Source: Gaeumannomyces sp. JS-464 (lineage: Eukaryota > Ascomycota > Sordariomycetes > Magnaporthales > Magnaporthaceae). Taken from it: a stretch of 64,000 nucleotides of DNA. Under the pieces are notes generated by a model. That model was not told the DNA's origin. It ran no database searches and saw nothing but the letters and a program-made list of their open reading frames with translations. A program made the position numbers and the translations under genes. This document shows, one piece after another, positions 10,880 through 22,999 of the stretch; within the stretch, counting starts at the first letter, position 1, and each line of letters opens with the position of its first letter. The stretch covers positions 930,001-994,000 of the forward strand of contig NGZR01000009.1 of assembly GCA_002197995.1 (NCBI GenBank). Direction: 5' to 3'.

Positions 10880-12916
10880 GGTCTAGGGGAGTAGATAAAG
10901 TTCACAGGAATACAGGAAGACAGAAAGGGTGCCAGGAGATGGAGAGACATGGCACATGGCGAGATAGGCGCAGAGGATGCGAGGCAACTGCGGGGATGAA
11001 TCCAGTCGCTTGGCGCGCCAGAACACCAATTACGATTGACTGGTCCTTCCCCAATTGCTGGCCCAAGTTCCTTCCCAACGAAGGGTCGATCACGTGTAGC
11101 CAACGCGATGCGCAGAGTTCGGCTGTGGTGTTGTGCGTGCACTGTCAGCTGATCTTTCGCGCATCTTGAAGAACTCGACGAAGGGCACAGATGGATCCGC
11201 CTGTGCGCGTATTCTGCCAGATCTTTCTTATGCACAAACGATCGGATCGTGACACGACTTCAGGACTCGGTGCTTCCATTCATGGAAAACCCACAAACCC
11301 GAAGTGGGATGGAGGGGAACAGATGAAACTTCGACGGGCGGGGTGCACGGCGGGCCCGACTGACTGACGTCGCGCCCGCGCCCGAACTCAAAAGTGTGGC
11401 GCGACATCAATTAAAGTGGCGTCGCGCGACCCCCTGTGCGCTGGCGCGATGCCCCACTACCATTTTTGCCTGGCTCGCCACACCTGACACGCGCGATAGT
11501 CTGGCTCGTACGAACTGCGCTACAACTGGCGGCGGACGAGGAAACGGATCAAGCCTCCCGTCGAGCTTGGCGAGGAAGCCGCAAAAGATTGATGCTGCCG
11601 TGAATAGCTTCATGCCCAATATCATGCCGGCCCGAGACCCAGTCCAGCGTGCGACCGCACGGTATCAGATGTGATATGCATAACTTGGGAGCAACCTGAC
11701 TTCCAGCAGTCTGGGAATAATCCACGCAATGATGGATAGCAGAAATGGCAGGGTGGCACGCCGCACAAAAAAAAAAAAAAAAAAAAAAAGAAAAGCCCGG
11801 CTGGGTGGGAAATTGAAACTGGCGATGCCAGCGTCCCTCTGGGAGGGGAAAGGTGTTCCCTGTCTAGCCTCCAGCTGTCCTGGAAGTGCTTGCGTCGGGA
11901 TGGGCCTAGCTGGTGATCGCCCAGCCAGGGGCTAACGAAGGACCGCAGGAGGGGGCAGAAAAAACAAGCAAACAGCCTGCGGAGGATCAAAAGCAAAACA
12001 CTATCTCAGCACACCAGAATTTCGTTGAATCACAGGCGTCGTCACTCGCAGGCAGGGAGCAGACAGGCGAGGTAAGAACATCGAGAGGAGGCAGCATGGT
12101 GCCCCGACATTGGGCGGAGCAGTTGTGGCTGCAGCCAAGTTTAGCACGAGGAGGGGTCCGAGCAACCCCTTTTTCATTCCCCTCTCGAACCCCCTGTCAC
12201 CTCCCGTCGGGCCCCGCTTCCGCGGCAGGGGTGGACAGCCCGCCTCAGGTTCCAATGCACCGGAACTGCGCCGCATGCTTTGGAAGCCGCAAGCTTCTTG
12301 CGGGCGATTGGCTCATCCAGCAAACAAGGAACGGGGCGGGCAGCAGCTGCATGGTGGCCCACACACACTTGTGCCGTCACACCCCAATCTGGGAGCCCTG
12401 CAGGTCCGACAGGGCGCAGAGGTGGAATGCAGCGACCGGCGCGTGGGGGAAACGACCTAGCATAACCTGCGTGCTGCACAATCCATCGGCTCGCGAAATT
12501 TGTAGCTTCTATCAGGTCGCGAGGCCGCGCGCGGCTTGGCGGCAGCGGCCCATAACATGTGGGATTCGTTGGCGAAAACATTTAGCTCGGAGGCGGCGTG
12601 AAGCAGCCCCTGTGAGACTAGAACAAGCAGGCGACGAAGCGGAACGAACGGTGTGGCTTCCCCCAACATTTGAGGTGTGAGACACGATGGATGCGGTCAC
12701 TTGTCTTGGTCGAGGCATTTATGTCTCGCTGACCCGGCACTCGATGTTGTGATGTGATAGAGACTGCGCCTTCATTCAGCGAACCGCACACAAAACACTC
12801 GCGAACCGCTATCAAAGGGGACCCTCATGTTTCCTCGACGCGGGCCAGCGATGATAGATGTGATTTGATCGCCGCCAGGTGCTCATCTTGCCCGTTGTTT
12901 TAGTGCCAAATTCTTA
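10880..12916. other. Gene-free stretch
   Basis: No domain, splice pattern or plausible long frame is supported; the open frames on both strands overlap each other and have shadow-like composition. Contains a poly-A run. Confidence 0.5.
11767..11789. repeat. Poly-A tract (23 A)
   Basis: Uninterrupted A run in intergenic DNA. Confidence 0.95.
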
Positions 12917-14556
12917 GTGCCCGAATCCACAATTGAAGGACCGGACCTGGCAGGCCTGCCTCCACTGGGTGGGGCATCGTGTGAGAGCAAGGGGCAGCAT
13001 TTGGACGGCGAACAGCTTTGCGACAAACACAAACATCACCACGGCGCCTCCAGCTGTCGCTCTTGCTTCCCTTCCCTCCCATCTTTCACCCTCGGCCCAG
13101 CCGCCAGTTCTCTCGACGCCTCACCGCGACTACGGCTTGGGGCCGGCTCCATCTGCCCGCGCCGACACCGCCAGCCTGTGCGACTCACCTTGCCCTGCCG
13201 ACCACCTACCCGATCCGCTCGAGCAACATTGAACCTTGGGACTTTTTATGCAGCTCCAGGGGGCCACAGCTCCCTTGCGCGACGGCGGACAGGGCCTAGA
13301 CACTGCTACCGGCCGACGGTCGAGAACCAGTCGCTTTGCAACTTGGTGACATTTACGAAGAGGCCGAAGCTGTTGTGTTTCTCAGTTTTCTCCATTGCGT
13401 TTTCTTTCTGCCATCTTCGTGATCCCGGTCGCCGCGAACGGATTGCCAAAAGAAGCTGCCGGCCGAGGCACTGAACCCAGGCAGCCCAGGCAGCACGGGC
13501 AACAGCAGCCAATCGCGCACCTCGCGAGCAGCAAATCGAGGTCCGCGCGCGCGCAGGCGGAGCCAATTCGATTCGCAGCACCAGCGCGGGCGCATCCCAT
13601 CAACATCGCCCACACCGTCTCCCAGGAGCACCCCGACCTGCCACGAGGCACGCGCTGTCAACTGAACTGCCGGCAATCACATCTATTGCGGGCCAAATTG
13701 CTCTGCGCGATCGACTGCTCCACGCTCGCTGAACTGCCCGACGCGTACGACCCACCAAGACGAAGACCTTGCCCTTTCTAGATACGACGCCGACGCTTTT
13801 TGCCTGTCCCTCTGTCTTCGTTCTTCTCTACTTCGTTTTTCATGTATTTCGACTCCCGCCCACCTCGACTTCTCGTCCTGTTCTGCTCGCCAATCGCATC
13901 ATCCGAGGCAAGACACTGATAGCAAGGCCAGCACCCGGCAGGGACACAAACGAACCCGGAACCTTGACACTATCCTGCAATAAGACGCCCATTAAGGCGT
14001 CCAAAGCGCGGGCAACACCACCGCACTGGACGATCTTTCCCTCTCGAACCACACCTGAGCCACGCACAACATCATTTGTGATCTGACTGGTTCTATTTGC
14101 AAACTTTCCAATCGATAGGACCGTAAGGCCCCCGTCCTTCTGCTCTTGCTTTTTCTCTCCCTCTCCTTTCCTGTCTGCTCAGCACTGCACCACCCACGCA
14201 GAAGTGGGAACGATTCGCTCCGCTCGTTTGCTTCCATTTGAAGTAACCCGTGTCAGCAAGCAAGCACACCGGTTGAGCTTCCGATTCCCCCCTCCAGCTC
14301 CAGGATCACCACCTCCCCACACCATTCAGCCAGGACGCTAGCGTTTGCGGGCAGGCGGAGGGCAAACGCCGCGCACGTTGCTTCTGGATGGCTGAGCTGG
14401 CTGAGACACTGTGATACCCCCCGCCGGGTGGTCGTGTCAGCTCGCAGAGGTCACCCAGCACAGCGGGCGCACTGGAGTGGTGGAGCCCCCAGCAAACAAA
14501 GACTCGCACACAGACACAAACACCGTCGTGCTGTGTGCCCTAGACCTCTTCCCACC
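12917..14556 (+). promoter_or_regulatory. Pyrimidine-rich upstream region and probable long 5' leader of the Cnn_1N gene
   Basis: The plus strand is repeatedly CT-rich (around 13050-13090, 13795-13860 and 14130-14180), as in many fungal core promoters and long 5' untranslated regions. Open frames here lack domains. No TATA box stands out, and the exact start of transcription cannot be read from the sequence. Confidence 0.35.
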
Positions 14557-17500
14557 ATGGACAGCCTAGCACAAGGAGCGTACTCGCACAACGCGAGGGA
14601 CCGCTCCCGCCACTCTCTACCACATCCTGGGGCGCCGGTCCAGCTACCACGAGCCCCTTCTCGCGCTAGCAACAGCACCTCAAATACTCGCGCCTCCCCG
14701 AGCACCAACAGCTCGTCCAGCAACCTCGCCAACTCGACGCACAAGCCCGTAGCATCGACGACGCACCCGTACCGCACCCAACAGTACCACAGCCGCGCCT
14801 CGGTCGCAAGCGAACGCGACCGCCCGAGGTCGTCGAGGCTTTCGAGGGAGGCCAGTAACGCCGAGTACGACCCACGGCTGGCTGTGTCAGTCGCGTCGAG
14901 CTATCTGCAGGAAAAGCTGCAGCGAGAGAGGAGGTTCGAGAGTGGGCGGTCATCAGCAAGTCGGACTAGTAGTGACGCGATGAGCGCAACCGCCGAGGTC
15001 AGAGCCGTCCAGAGCTCGCCTGTTCGGGCTTCGACGTCCGATGGGCGACGGCCGCGGTCGAGTGGCGGGGATGCCGCCAAGAAGAAGGCCATGGGGCTTA
15101 TGGAGATGGAACAGGTAATGTTACTCTTGCCTTTGTAGCAATCGTTGAGCTCCACGTGCTGACTGCCTGCCTATAACCTGCCTCTAGACCATCACCAAGC
15201 TGCACAAGGAGAACTTCGATCTCAAGTTCGAGCTATATCATCGTCGCGAGCGGCAAACGGAGCTTGAGAGCAACATCGAGTCTCTCAAGACGGAACGGGG
15301 CGAACTCGAGGATATGAACGACAACTTGCTTCAGGAGCTCGAGAAGCGAGACAAGGCTATAGAGGAAGCCGTCGCCATGATCGTAACGCTCGAGGCCAGT
15401 GTCGAGAAACTGCAGAAGGAGAACGATATTCTCAGAGCCGTGGGGGTCGACCCTTTTAGCCGCCAGTCGATCGACCTGCCCGACCTAACGACACCTCGGC
15501 CTGAGGATGCATTAAAAAGGCAGGAATCTCACCTGAACCCGAGTGCCAGGACGCTGAATAGGATGCCGAGCTTCTTCAGTGAAATTAGCGAGAACACCGA
15601 AAACTTGCGAAATGTTTATCTCGAGAACACCGGAAGTCTCCGGCGGGTCTCGGACCCGGCGCGGGACGACGAGATGGGCAATCATAAGTTGATGTCTGCC
15701 CCGAGTCTCAGCGTTCTGAGCGAGAGTTCCTTCGTCAGCGTCTATGGTCACAAGACCATGCCCCACAGCTCATCGTCGCCACCCCCGCGGTCGGACCCGG
15801 CAGACGGCGAGGAGCCTTCGGCGCAGAAGAAACAACAATCACCGAGCCCTTTAACTCCGACTCCTCAAAAGAATCGTCGAGGAAGCGCCTCGTCCCGAAA
15901 GTACCCGTCGGGCACCTTCTCGTCCATCAACGATGTCCTAGACGCATCGCCCCTGCAGAAACTCCAGAGGAGTCTGCAGATGGACGGAAGCCAGTCGTAT
16001 CTGAGCGGACATGGGAGCCGCTAACAGCGGTACGCCTGCCAGCCTCAGGATCGAGACCGGCGCTCCTCAGAACTCAACACTGTCCCCGGAGCAGCAGCAA
16101 AGGGCACGTCAGCGCTGAGGCAGGAGAAGAGGGACGCCCTGCGCAAAGTCATGACGGATGGCCCACGAGACATTGGGAACAATCTGCCACCCACCCCCGA
16201 CACCATCTCTACCTCGACACTTCGGCGGTTCAAGAACTCGAATGATGCGCTGCCCCAACAGCAACACCCGGGAGGCGCCTCCCTCGACCGTAGCTTTGGG
16301 GCCTCGTCAGAGGGATCGACGTCGAGGTCAGTAAGTGCTGAGACAGCGTCGGCCGAGCAAACGGGACGTCGGCTGTCGCGTACGCCGTCGACGTCGGCCT
16401 TCCACGGCAGAAGGCAGGGTCCTCGGGACTCGGGCGCCTACTTCGAAAACCGGCAGCCTATTCCACCACGACCTCGTTCCGCAGATGAGACCACTAGCTC
16501 TCGGGGCGACAGAGAGGCCAATGGTTGGGCAACGGACAGCTCTGACGACGACTTTGACGACGGCGCTTCAGTCTCATCGACTGATTGCTGGATGCGGGAG
16601 GGACTTAAACCCAACCGCCGGTTCCCTAATAACGGGGCGATCTTGGCCGGTCAGGAAGGCGGAAGCGGGCTTGATTCGCCCGATCTCTTCAGCTTCCCCG
16701 CCCACGCGGGTGGTCCCGGCGGGTGGGCCACCGGGGCCATGTTCGGAGACCTGGGCGGGGCGGGCTATTTCGGCTCAGGACCCGCGCCCACAGCCAACGC
16801 TCTCGACGCTCTTGGCGCATCCCTACCCGCTCCGCAAGCAGGCATGTTCGGTTCTGGCCTGGCGTCCCCTGGCCTCGGCAGCGGCACCGTACCGCCGCCT
16901 CCTAGGCGCTCAAGCCTCCATGCCCGCACGAGCTCGACTGGGACTGCTAGCAGGCCGCCGTCCAACCGCGCGCGCCGCCGGCCAAGCTGCGCAAGTCGCC
17001 CATGCGCCCGGGATCTCGTGGACGCAGTAACAGCGTTGACGTCAACTCGGAGCAGCCACCGACCCCGACTCTCGCCGCCACACCCACCACCGCCGTGCCA
17101 GGAGAGCCATCCAAGAGGCACTACCCACCGATTTCCGGACAGCAGCAGCCTCCCCGTCGCTCAGGCGGACTCCACGCTCTGTTCCGACGGTCGATTGGAT
17201 CCAGTGCCGACATCACGCCCCCACAGCCACCTGCAAGCGCCCCGCCCCCGGAGACGGGCTTCAAGAGCGCATACCCACCGCCCCCGCAGCAGCAGTCACC
17301 CACAAACGGGTCCATGGTGGGAGTCCCCTCGTGGAGCCGCCGGGGAGATCTCGGGGCCGGGGGCGACGACTTGTCGAGCGCGACCCCGCCGCCCATCCTC
17401 CGCAACCCCCGGGTGCGACGCAGCACAATGACTGCCGAGGTCGGAGCCGGTGGCGAGGGATACGACGATCATCAAGGCGGCGCGCCGCTGTCACCCGCGT

Positions 17501-17654
17501 TCCCAAGTCCCGGTGGACGCCTGTCGGGTGCAAATGTTGCGAACGTCCAGTTCGAAGAGCAGCAGCAGCAACCCTCGCCGGGCGGGGGCGGGGGCGCAAG
17601 CGCGGCTGGCTCGGCCTGGGTAGAGTCACGAGCCTGCGCAAACACGGCGGCTAG
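14557..17654 (+). CDS. Cnn_1N-domain microtubule-associated protein, with frame breaks
   Basis: The first exon (14557-15114) encodes a Ser-rich disordered N-terminus ending LMEMEQ. A 73-nt intron (15115-15187) leads to TITKLHKENFDLKFELYHRR and a coiled coil to about residue 270 ending EKLQKENDILRA. This is the centrosomin N-terminal motif 1 (Cnn_1N) found in gamma-tubulin-complex recruiters such as Mto1/Pcp1, so a role at spindle pole bodies or microtubule-organising centres is inferred. The rest is Ser/Pro/Gly-rich low complexity with islands like RRFKNSND and GGLHALFRRSIGSS, ending WLGLGRVTSLRKHGG. One frame cannot be followed: a stop occurs at 16022, but coding continues one base over (16010-16115), returns, then shifts near 16980 and in a G-rich run near 17585. 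The start ATG has a good context (CCACCATGG). Confidence 0.75.
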
Positions 17655-18693
17655 CAGCCGAGCGTTGAGCCAGTCCCCGAGGCCTCAGGGGTGCCATTGC
17701 GACTTGGGCTGAGAAAGGCCGTGTCGATGAGGTTGAGCAGCCTCCGAACTCTGTGATTTTACGATGTTGGGCCGCGGGGCAAGTTGGGGGTTTGGACCGA
17801 CAGCCATCTCTGCACCAAGCTGATCTTGACTTTACGCTCCAACTCTGCTATGATACCATTGCTCATAGTAGGCGGGTCGCAAACCTTTCCTGCTCGCGGC
17901 CTCGGTCCGGGATCTCATAGCCGATGAGCCACCAAGCGCGCCTAGTCTGCAGGAAGAAACAGTACCGCAGACACGTTCCATCAACAACCAGAACGAGCGA
18001 GCGCAAAAGTCATTTGTACTACTTGTGTTTAAAACACTGTGTCGGCGCAAAACTTGCAAGCGGAGCAACCTTGTGCAAAAAGAAGAGAGGAAGAGGGAAA
18101 GAGGGGGGGGGGAAAAAAAAAAATTATCCAGGGGAGAAGGAAAAGGCGACGGGAGATACCCCCAACAAAGCTTGGGTCCCGGTTTGGTCGTGGATTGTTT
18201 GAATTCCTAGAGCGCAGCACAAAATTTTCCTATGTAAATTACATGTACCTGCAACTACACCTTCCTTGGTTGGCTTCTTTCATTGCTCAGGCTACCTAAG
18301 TTGAACCACGCGATCAGGCAACAATTGCCTTTTTATTCGACTTTCTGCACGATGCGTGATAGACGTGTGTTTGTTGCTGTCAGGATCTCAGCCTCTGCCG
18401 CGATGCCCCGGTGCCTTCAACTCCAGGCGCAGCTTGGGATGATGTCACCTGTAAGCCAAGAACAGCAGGCGGGGCAGCCATCCAATTTCTTTGCCGCAAG
18501 CGCCACCCTGGAATGGGGAGCTGAAATCGGCTTCAAGCCAACCAACAACGCCGCGCAGCTGGTTGCTCTGATGGCAACGGCAATCCAAGCCAATCGGAGC
18601 AGATGGCAGCAGGAATCTGTTTTAGGCTAGTCAGGGGTAAACTCTGGTCAAGCCGTTCCAAGATCCGCAGCTCCTAGTGAGCGGCGCAGTGGA
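17655..18693. other. Intergenic region
   Basis: Downstream of the Cnn_1N gene. It includes a G10/A11 homopolymer junction near 18103-18123. The frame at 18283-18630 has no recognisable features. Nothing else is supported. Confidence 0.5.
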
Positions 18694-20562
18694 ATGCTGA
18701 CGCGGGACACGAGAAGCTGCAAAGAAATGCGCGACGCACGCAGCGCCATGGCGGAAGATCGTGATCGCGACACACCGTCGGGCGACGCCCAGGATGCGAG
18801 TCCCGCGACTCCGCGTGCCGAATCAGATGGCGACGTCCGCCAGGTATGCCGGCGAGGGCTGGAGCTCCTCTCCGACCTCGCCGCCAAGGCCGTCGCCGCT
18901 CAGCCGCCGGGCATGGGCGTGTCGGTCAGCGGGCCCGTCCAACGAGCAAAGGCAAGACTCCAGCAAATGATTGCCGTCCATGATGCACTGGAGATGTTGT
19001 GCTCGGCAGCGGAGTCCTTGGCAGCACTTTCCAGGCTCTTCCAGAGCACAGCGACGCCGGACAAGGCGCCGGCGCCGGTTCCTCGGGTAGGATCGGAGAG
19101 AGAAATCGCCGTCCCCGTTCCTGAGACATCCTTGCGCCGCCGCAAAGCACCGTCCAGCGACATCTACGGGGTGGCGCAACACAGGATGGTCCCGGCAGAA
19201 CGAGGCGAATGGGAGAGGATGGCGGCAGCGGCAGCAGAGATGCGTGCCGTCGCGGCCGCCTTCTCCAGGGCCGACTGCACGCCCCTGTCGACTCCGGAAA
19301 CGGACAAGGATGCCACCATCCAATCTTTGCTGGGCCGTCTGTCGGAGCTGGCGACTGTGATGGACGATCTGGCCACGTCCCGCATCGTCCCCCTGGACAA
19401 TAGCATTGCAGTTGCGGCCACTCACCCACCCCGAGGCCGACGGCATACAGCCCACGGGAGAGATCCCGTGTCCCCGTTTCGCTGGCGCGCCGCGCTCGCC
19501 ATCGAGACGGCAAAGCAGCTTCTCTCCAGTGGCGCACCCCGTTCCCGCGGCCCTCGCGCGTCATCGTCCCTCGCGGCCCTGGCCCTCCAAGTCCAGCACG
19601 TGCACCACCCATTCCAAGCCCTCGGCCCCCTCCGCATCCCGCCCACGTGCCGTGCCGCGCTGCCGCGTTGGCACATGCCCATCGCCCTCAGCGCCGGAAA
19701 CGCTCCAGCTCTGGGCCGACTGCAAGACGGCCACCGTCAGCAGCGGGTACCGCTCGACGGCCCTGCTGCTGGCGGCCGCCCTACTCCTCAACCACGCGCG
19801 CCGCGTCCTGCTGCCGTGGCTCGGGGCCTACGTCTACGCCCACCCGCCGAGTCGCTGCGCGTCGCACGGTCGCGGCCCGACCTCCTCGTCGAGGAGAACC
19901 TCGCCGCCCCGTTCTCGACCGTGGCGTTCATGTACTGCCAGCGCGTCGCCTTTGACGCTACTGGGGCTTCCCTGATGGCCCGCTGCCGCGGGGCCAGGGC
20001 GAGACCGTCCGGGGCCGCCACCAGCAACAACATCATTCTCCATCTGCAGGGCCTCGCCTTCCTCATCTGGACGCTCGCGACGGCGGAGTACCTCTTCTGC
20101 CGCCTCGCCCACGCCTTCTCCCTCCTCCTCGCCTACCGCAACCTCCTCTTCTTCCGCCCACCCCACGTCCGATCCTCGCTCTTCCGAGCCGTCGTGGCGT
20201 CCACCTCCCCGCCCCGCCTGGCGTGGCACGCCGCCGAGCTGTACTGCGGCGTCGCCGGCGGCCTGCTGCCTCTTCTGTGGGCCGCGGCTGCCGCTGCGCC
20301 GCGGCGGAAGCTTGGCCTCGCGGCGCTGCTGGCGGCCGCCGTGGGCGCCATGTGGTTCGTGATCCGGTTCCGGTCCGCGGCGTACCTCCCGCTCGAGGCG
20401 GCGGGGCTGTTTATCGCGCTGGGCCTCGCGGGCGTGAGCGGGGCCGTCCTGGGCGACGAGGTTGTGCGCGATCCGCTGCGCCTCAAGTCGCGGGCCGCGG
20501 TGGCCGCCGCTCGGGTGCGGGAGCTGGGTAGCGATAGCCTGGGGGTAAGTTGGAAGGAATAG
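18694..20562 (+). CDS. Predicted multi-pass membrane protein, function unknown
   Basis: A 622-codon frame; the second in-frame ATG at 18748 (CGCCATGGCG) has the better start context. The first third is acidic then helical (LSDLAAKAVAAQ, ALEMLCSAAESLAALSRLF), consistent with a cytosolic coiled region. The last third has about four hydrophobic helices: near HLQGLAFLIWTLATAEYLF, CGVAGGLLPLLWAAAAAA, LAALLAAAVGAMWFVIRF and LEAAGLFIALGLAGVSGAVL. Between about 19690 and 19850 the coding character moves to the next frame, which contains STALLLAAALLLNHARRVLLP (a further membrane helix), then returns. This is a pair of compensating 1-nt shifts, so the displayed frame is probably wrong there. No family is recognised. 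Confidence 0.6.
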   Translation: MLTRDTRSCKEMRDARSAMAEDRDRDTPSGDAQDASPATPRAESDGDVRQVCRRGLELLSDLAAKAVAAQPPGMGVSVSGPVQRAKARLQQMIAVHDALEMLCSAAESLAALSRLFQSTATPDKAPAPVPRVGSEREIAVPVPETSLRRRKAPSSDIYGVAQHRMVPAERGEWERMAAAAAEMRAVAAAFSRADCTPLSTPETDKDATIQSLLGRLSELATVMDDLATSRIVPLDNSIAVAATHPPRGRRHTAHGRDPVSPFRWRAALAIETAKQLLSSGAPRSRGPRASSSLAALALQVQHVHHPFQALGPLRIPPTCRAALPRWHMPIALSAGNAPALGRLQDGHRQQRVPLDGPAAGGRPTPQPRAPRPAAVARGLRLRPPAESLRVARSRPDLLVEENLAAPFSTVAFMYCQRVAFDATGASLMARCRGARARPSGAATSNNIILHLQGLAFLIWTLATAEYLFCRLAHAFSLLLAYRNLLFFRPPHVRSSLFRAVVASTSPPRLAWHAAELYCGVAGGLLPLLWAAAAAAPRRKLGLAALLAAAVGAMWFVIRFRSAAYLPLEAAGLFIALGLAGVSGAVLGDEVVRDPLRLKSRAAVAAARVRELGSDSLGVSWKE

Positions 20563-20705
20563 CAAGAGGAGGAGGAAGAGGAAGAGGAACAGGGTCGAAT
20601 TACGTGCCGGTTGGCGTTTTTTTTTATATTAATACAAACGCGGCCTTTGATTAAAAGCCCCAGCGCTCCGGCATTTCAATAGCATCCCGGCCCGGTGTCG
20701 GCTAC

Positions 20706-21590
20706 CTAGCGTCCATTATCCCCTTCGGACTTCACAAGCCAACCGACAGGCTTATACCTTTTGAGTTCAGCCTCGACTATTATCCGCCTGGGGATGTTTT
20801 CACTATCGTCCTTACCGTCCCAATAAACGGTGATATCCACATATCGGAGACGAGGGAGGGCACTTTGGGATGCGTCGAGGAGTTCCATAATGTGAAGGAG
20901 ATGTTTCGTCAACTCATCCACCCGGACTTTGTCCATCAGATCGTCACACGAGGGCTTCTTTGAAATTCGGATTTCCCTTCCCCTCCCCTTGGTTACCGAG
21001 GCTACCACGTCAACGCAGTCTGGGGCAGAGTCAAGTAGTTTCGGATCGACCACACGCAGGACTTCTGCCGGGTCATCGTGACTGGCCACTGGACGTTCAC
21101 TGTCAGCAAATATCCAGTCAATCGCACGACGAACCGCCTTCATAGTTATAATTAGAATAAAAACGATACAACATAGGAACAAGCACTGACGAGACGCTGC
21201 TTTTTGCGCATTCGAGGGCGGTCACAAACTCAGGGGAGTATGGAATCTCGGGCCAAAAGGCCCAAAGGGTGAAGGTGAGCCCGCCAGATTTGTCGGCATC
21301 CCAATCGAAGTCCAGGTAGAAAATGTCGCTGCCGATGTAGCGAGCAACCACGTCTACGAGGTGCTGTGGCGAGCCGAAAGCGCCTCCCTCGATCCTCAGC
21401 ACGCCCAGGAACCCCCAAAGGTCTTATCCAGGAAGATTGGCTCGGCGGCGGTCTCCTCCGCCGTGAGTGACCGTACATGAGGCGGCACGTAAAGGAAGCG
21501 CACCAGCGTGTCGGAAAGGAGGCTTGACTCTCGGAGGCGGAGGATTCGCGCGCATCTCGGAATGTGGATTGATGCCTGTCCACGAAGGAG
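20706..21590 (-). CDS. Uncharacterised protein, two or more exons, one frame break
   Basis: Exons join across a 49-nt intron (21186-21138; acceptor TATGAAG) to give ...ECAKSSVSS then AVRRAIDWIFADSERP. Upstream, ESSLLSDTLVRFLYVPPHV and EPIFLDKTF continue in a different frame. Adding one G to the five-G run near 21410 would join it to LRIEGGAFGSPQHLVDVVAR. The C-terminus ends GWLVKSEGDNGR. The protein looks globular and mixed alpha/beta, without membrane segments. The start is unresolved: no good ATG was found at the beginning of the convincing stretch, so the right boundary is approximate. Function unknown. Confidence 0.55.
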
Positions 21591-22201
21591 GGCTGCTTGG
21601 GCTTTCAGCGGTGCAGCGCAACGGAGTTGAATTGCTCGATCGCTGCCCGGCAGGGCTGAGCCCCCACGGGGTGTGAAATTGATCTCGGCCCGGGCCAACG
21701 GGTGGGCTCGGGTGTCGGGGGAAAAAAGACCACACAAAAAAGGCAAAAGAGGAACGTTGTTGTAGCTGGGGCTACAACTGTGCGTGGTCCTTATAAAGGA
21801 TCGCACCGTGACAGAACCCGTTGGATGCCGGTCTAGCTTCGAAGTCCGGCATCCCGAACAGTCCACCGATTCTACCCCCATGTAAAACAAAAAGGTTAAT
21901 TAAACGATTCGATTAAATGGGGAAGGGAAAAGAGGAAAACGGAAAGAGGATGGGAAAAAAGAAGGGGATGGGTGACATACATCAAAAACGTGAACATCAA
22001 GCCGCTGAGGGCGGAGATCACCGCCGCGGCTATCGTCAAACCGTTGGCGCGTGGCATCCCATCGTCCAAGGACGAGAGATGCTAGAGACAGCGGAACAAA
22101 CGACGGGCAAAGAAATGACAAGACGAATGGACGATAAAGACAGATGAAATAAAGAGCAAGCCCCGTCGTGCCGGGTCACGCCCAGCCTAAAGTCGCTAAT
22201 A
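21591..22201. other. Intergenic or broken coding sequence left of the MITE
   Basis: Minus-strand TIAAAVISALSGLMFTFLM (about 22035-21980), followed by GTATGT, looks like the end of a coding exon with a hydrophobic helix. It cannot be linked confidently to a gene. Confidence 0.3.
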
Positions 22202-22629
22202 CAGTGGTGTGCAAAAAAAACGCAAATTTCCAATTTTGCTCCAGCAAAACTCATCCATTTCAACCGCAAAAAATTCAACAATTATATAGAACAATGCATT
22301 TCCATTTGTTATATATTAATAGCTAAATGAATCCTTTATAATTTGCCTTATTCCTTTTTTAATAATTATTTTTTTTAGGAATTTTTTATAAAAGTATTAA
22401 TTTAAAGCTTAATCTTACTAATAATTATTAAATTTTAACATTTTTAATTTCACCTAATTTTTTTTTTAATTTTTTTTTTTAATTTTAGATATAAAAGGAA
22501 GTGTTAAATATTAGTTATAGCTAAATTTGCAATTAGGGTTGCTATAAAAAATTGTCGAATTTTTTGCGGTTGAAATAGATGAGTTTTGCTGGAAAAACTG
22601 ACAATTTGCGTTTTTTTTTTGCACCACTG
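22202..22629. mobile_element. Tc1/mariner-type MITE (428 bp)
   Basis: A non-coding AT-rich element flanked by TA on both sides (22200-22201 and 22630-22631). Its ends are imperfect inverted repeats of roughly 85-90 bp beginning CAGTGGTG and sharing the blocks AAAAAACGCAAATT, CCAGCAAAACTCAT and TTTCAACCGCAAAAAATT. TA target duplication and CAGT ends place it with Tc1/mariner-derived miniature elements. It is not related to the inverted repeats of the Tc1 element at 24964-26617. Confidence 0.88.
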
Positions 22630-22918
22630 TATCCGACGGGGAAAGCTAAAAACGACACATGACGCCGACGGCCCTTCCAGGAGTTTGCCGATCGCCAACT
22701 GCACCCAATTGAAGTTTGTGGACACTTCAATGGTGGTTCCGATGCGTGCAATCAGGGCCGAGGCACGGGCCAGACCGAGAAGTCGAGAAACGAGGCCGGC
22801 GACGAGGCGGCCCATGGCAACCTGGCCGAAATCCACGTTTTTCGCAGCCCGCCGCCCGGCCAACAGGAACCTGCAGGAGGTAAGCCCGACCACACCCGTC
22901 GGACCCGGACCCCATTAA
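22630..22918 (-). pseudogene. Fragment of a probable membrane-protein gene next to the MITE
   Basis: After a possible acceptor near 22870 the minus strand reads NVDFGQVAMGRLVAGLVSRL and on to QLAIGKLLEGPS before the MITE interrupts it. It resembles the integral-membrane proteins common in ascomycetes, but the family is not named with confidence. The MITE may lie in an intron or may have broken the gene. Confidence 0.3.
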
Positions 22919-22999
22919 CCCCACGGCGGCATGCGAAACGGATAGGATAGTAGAGGCATATAACTCGTGTGTATTGCCCGTCACCGGGGTATAATTAAG

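Noticed and set aside
22504..22893. 129-codon minus-strand frame crossing the MITE boundary
   Set aside because: The part beyond 22630 is MITE inverted repeat read by chance; only the part to its right looks coding.
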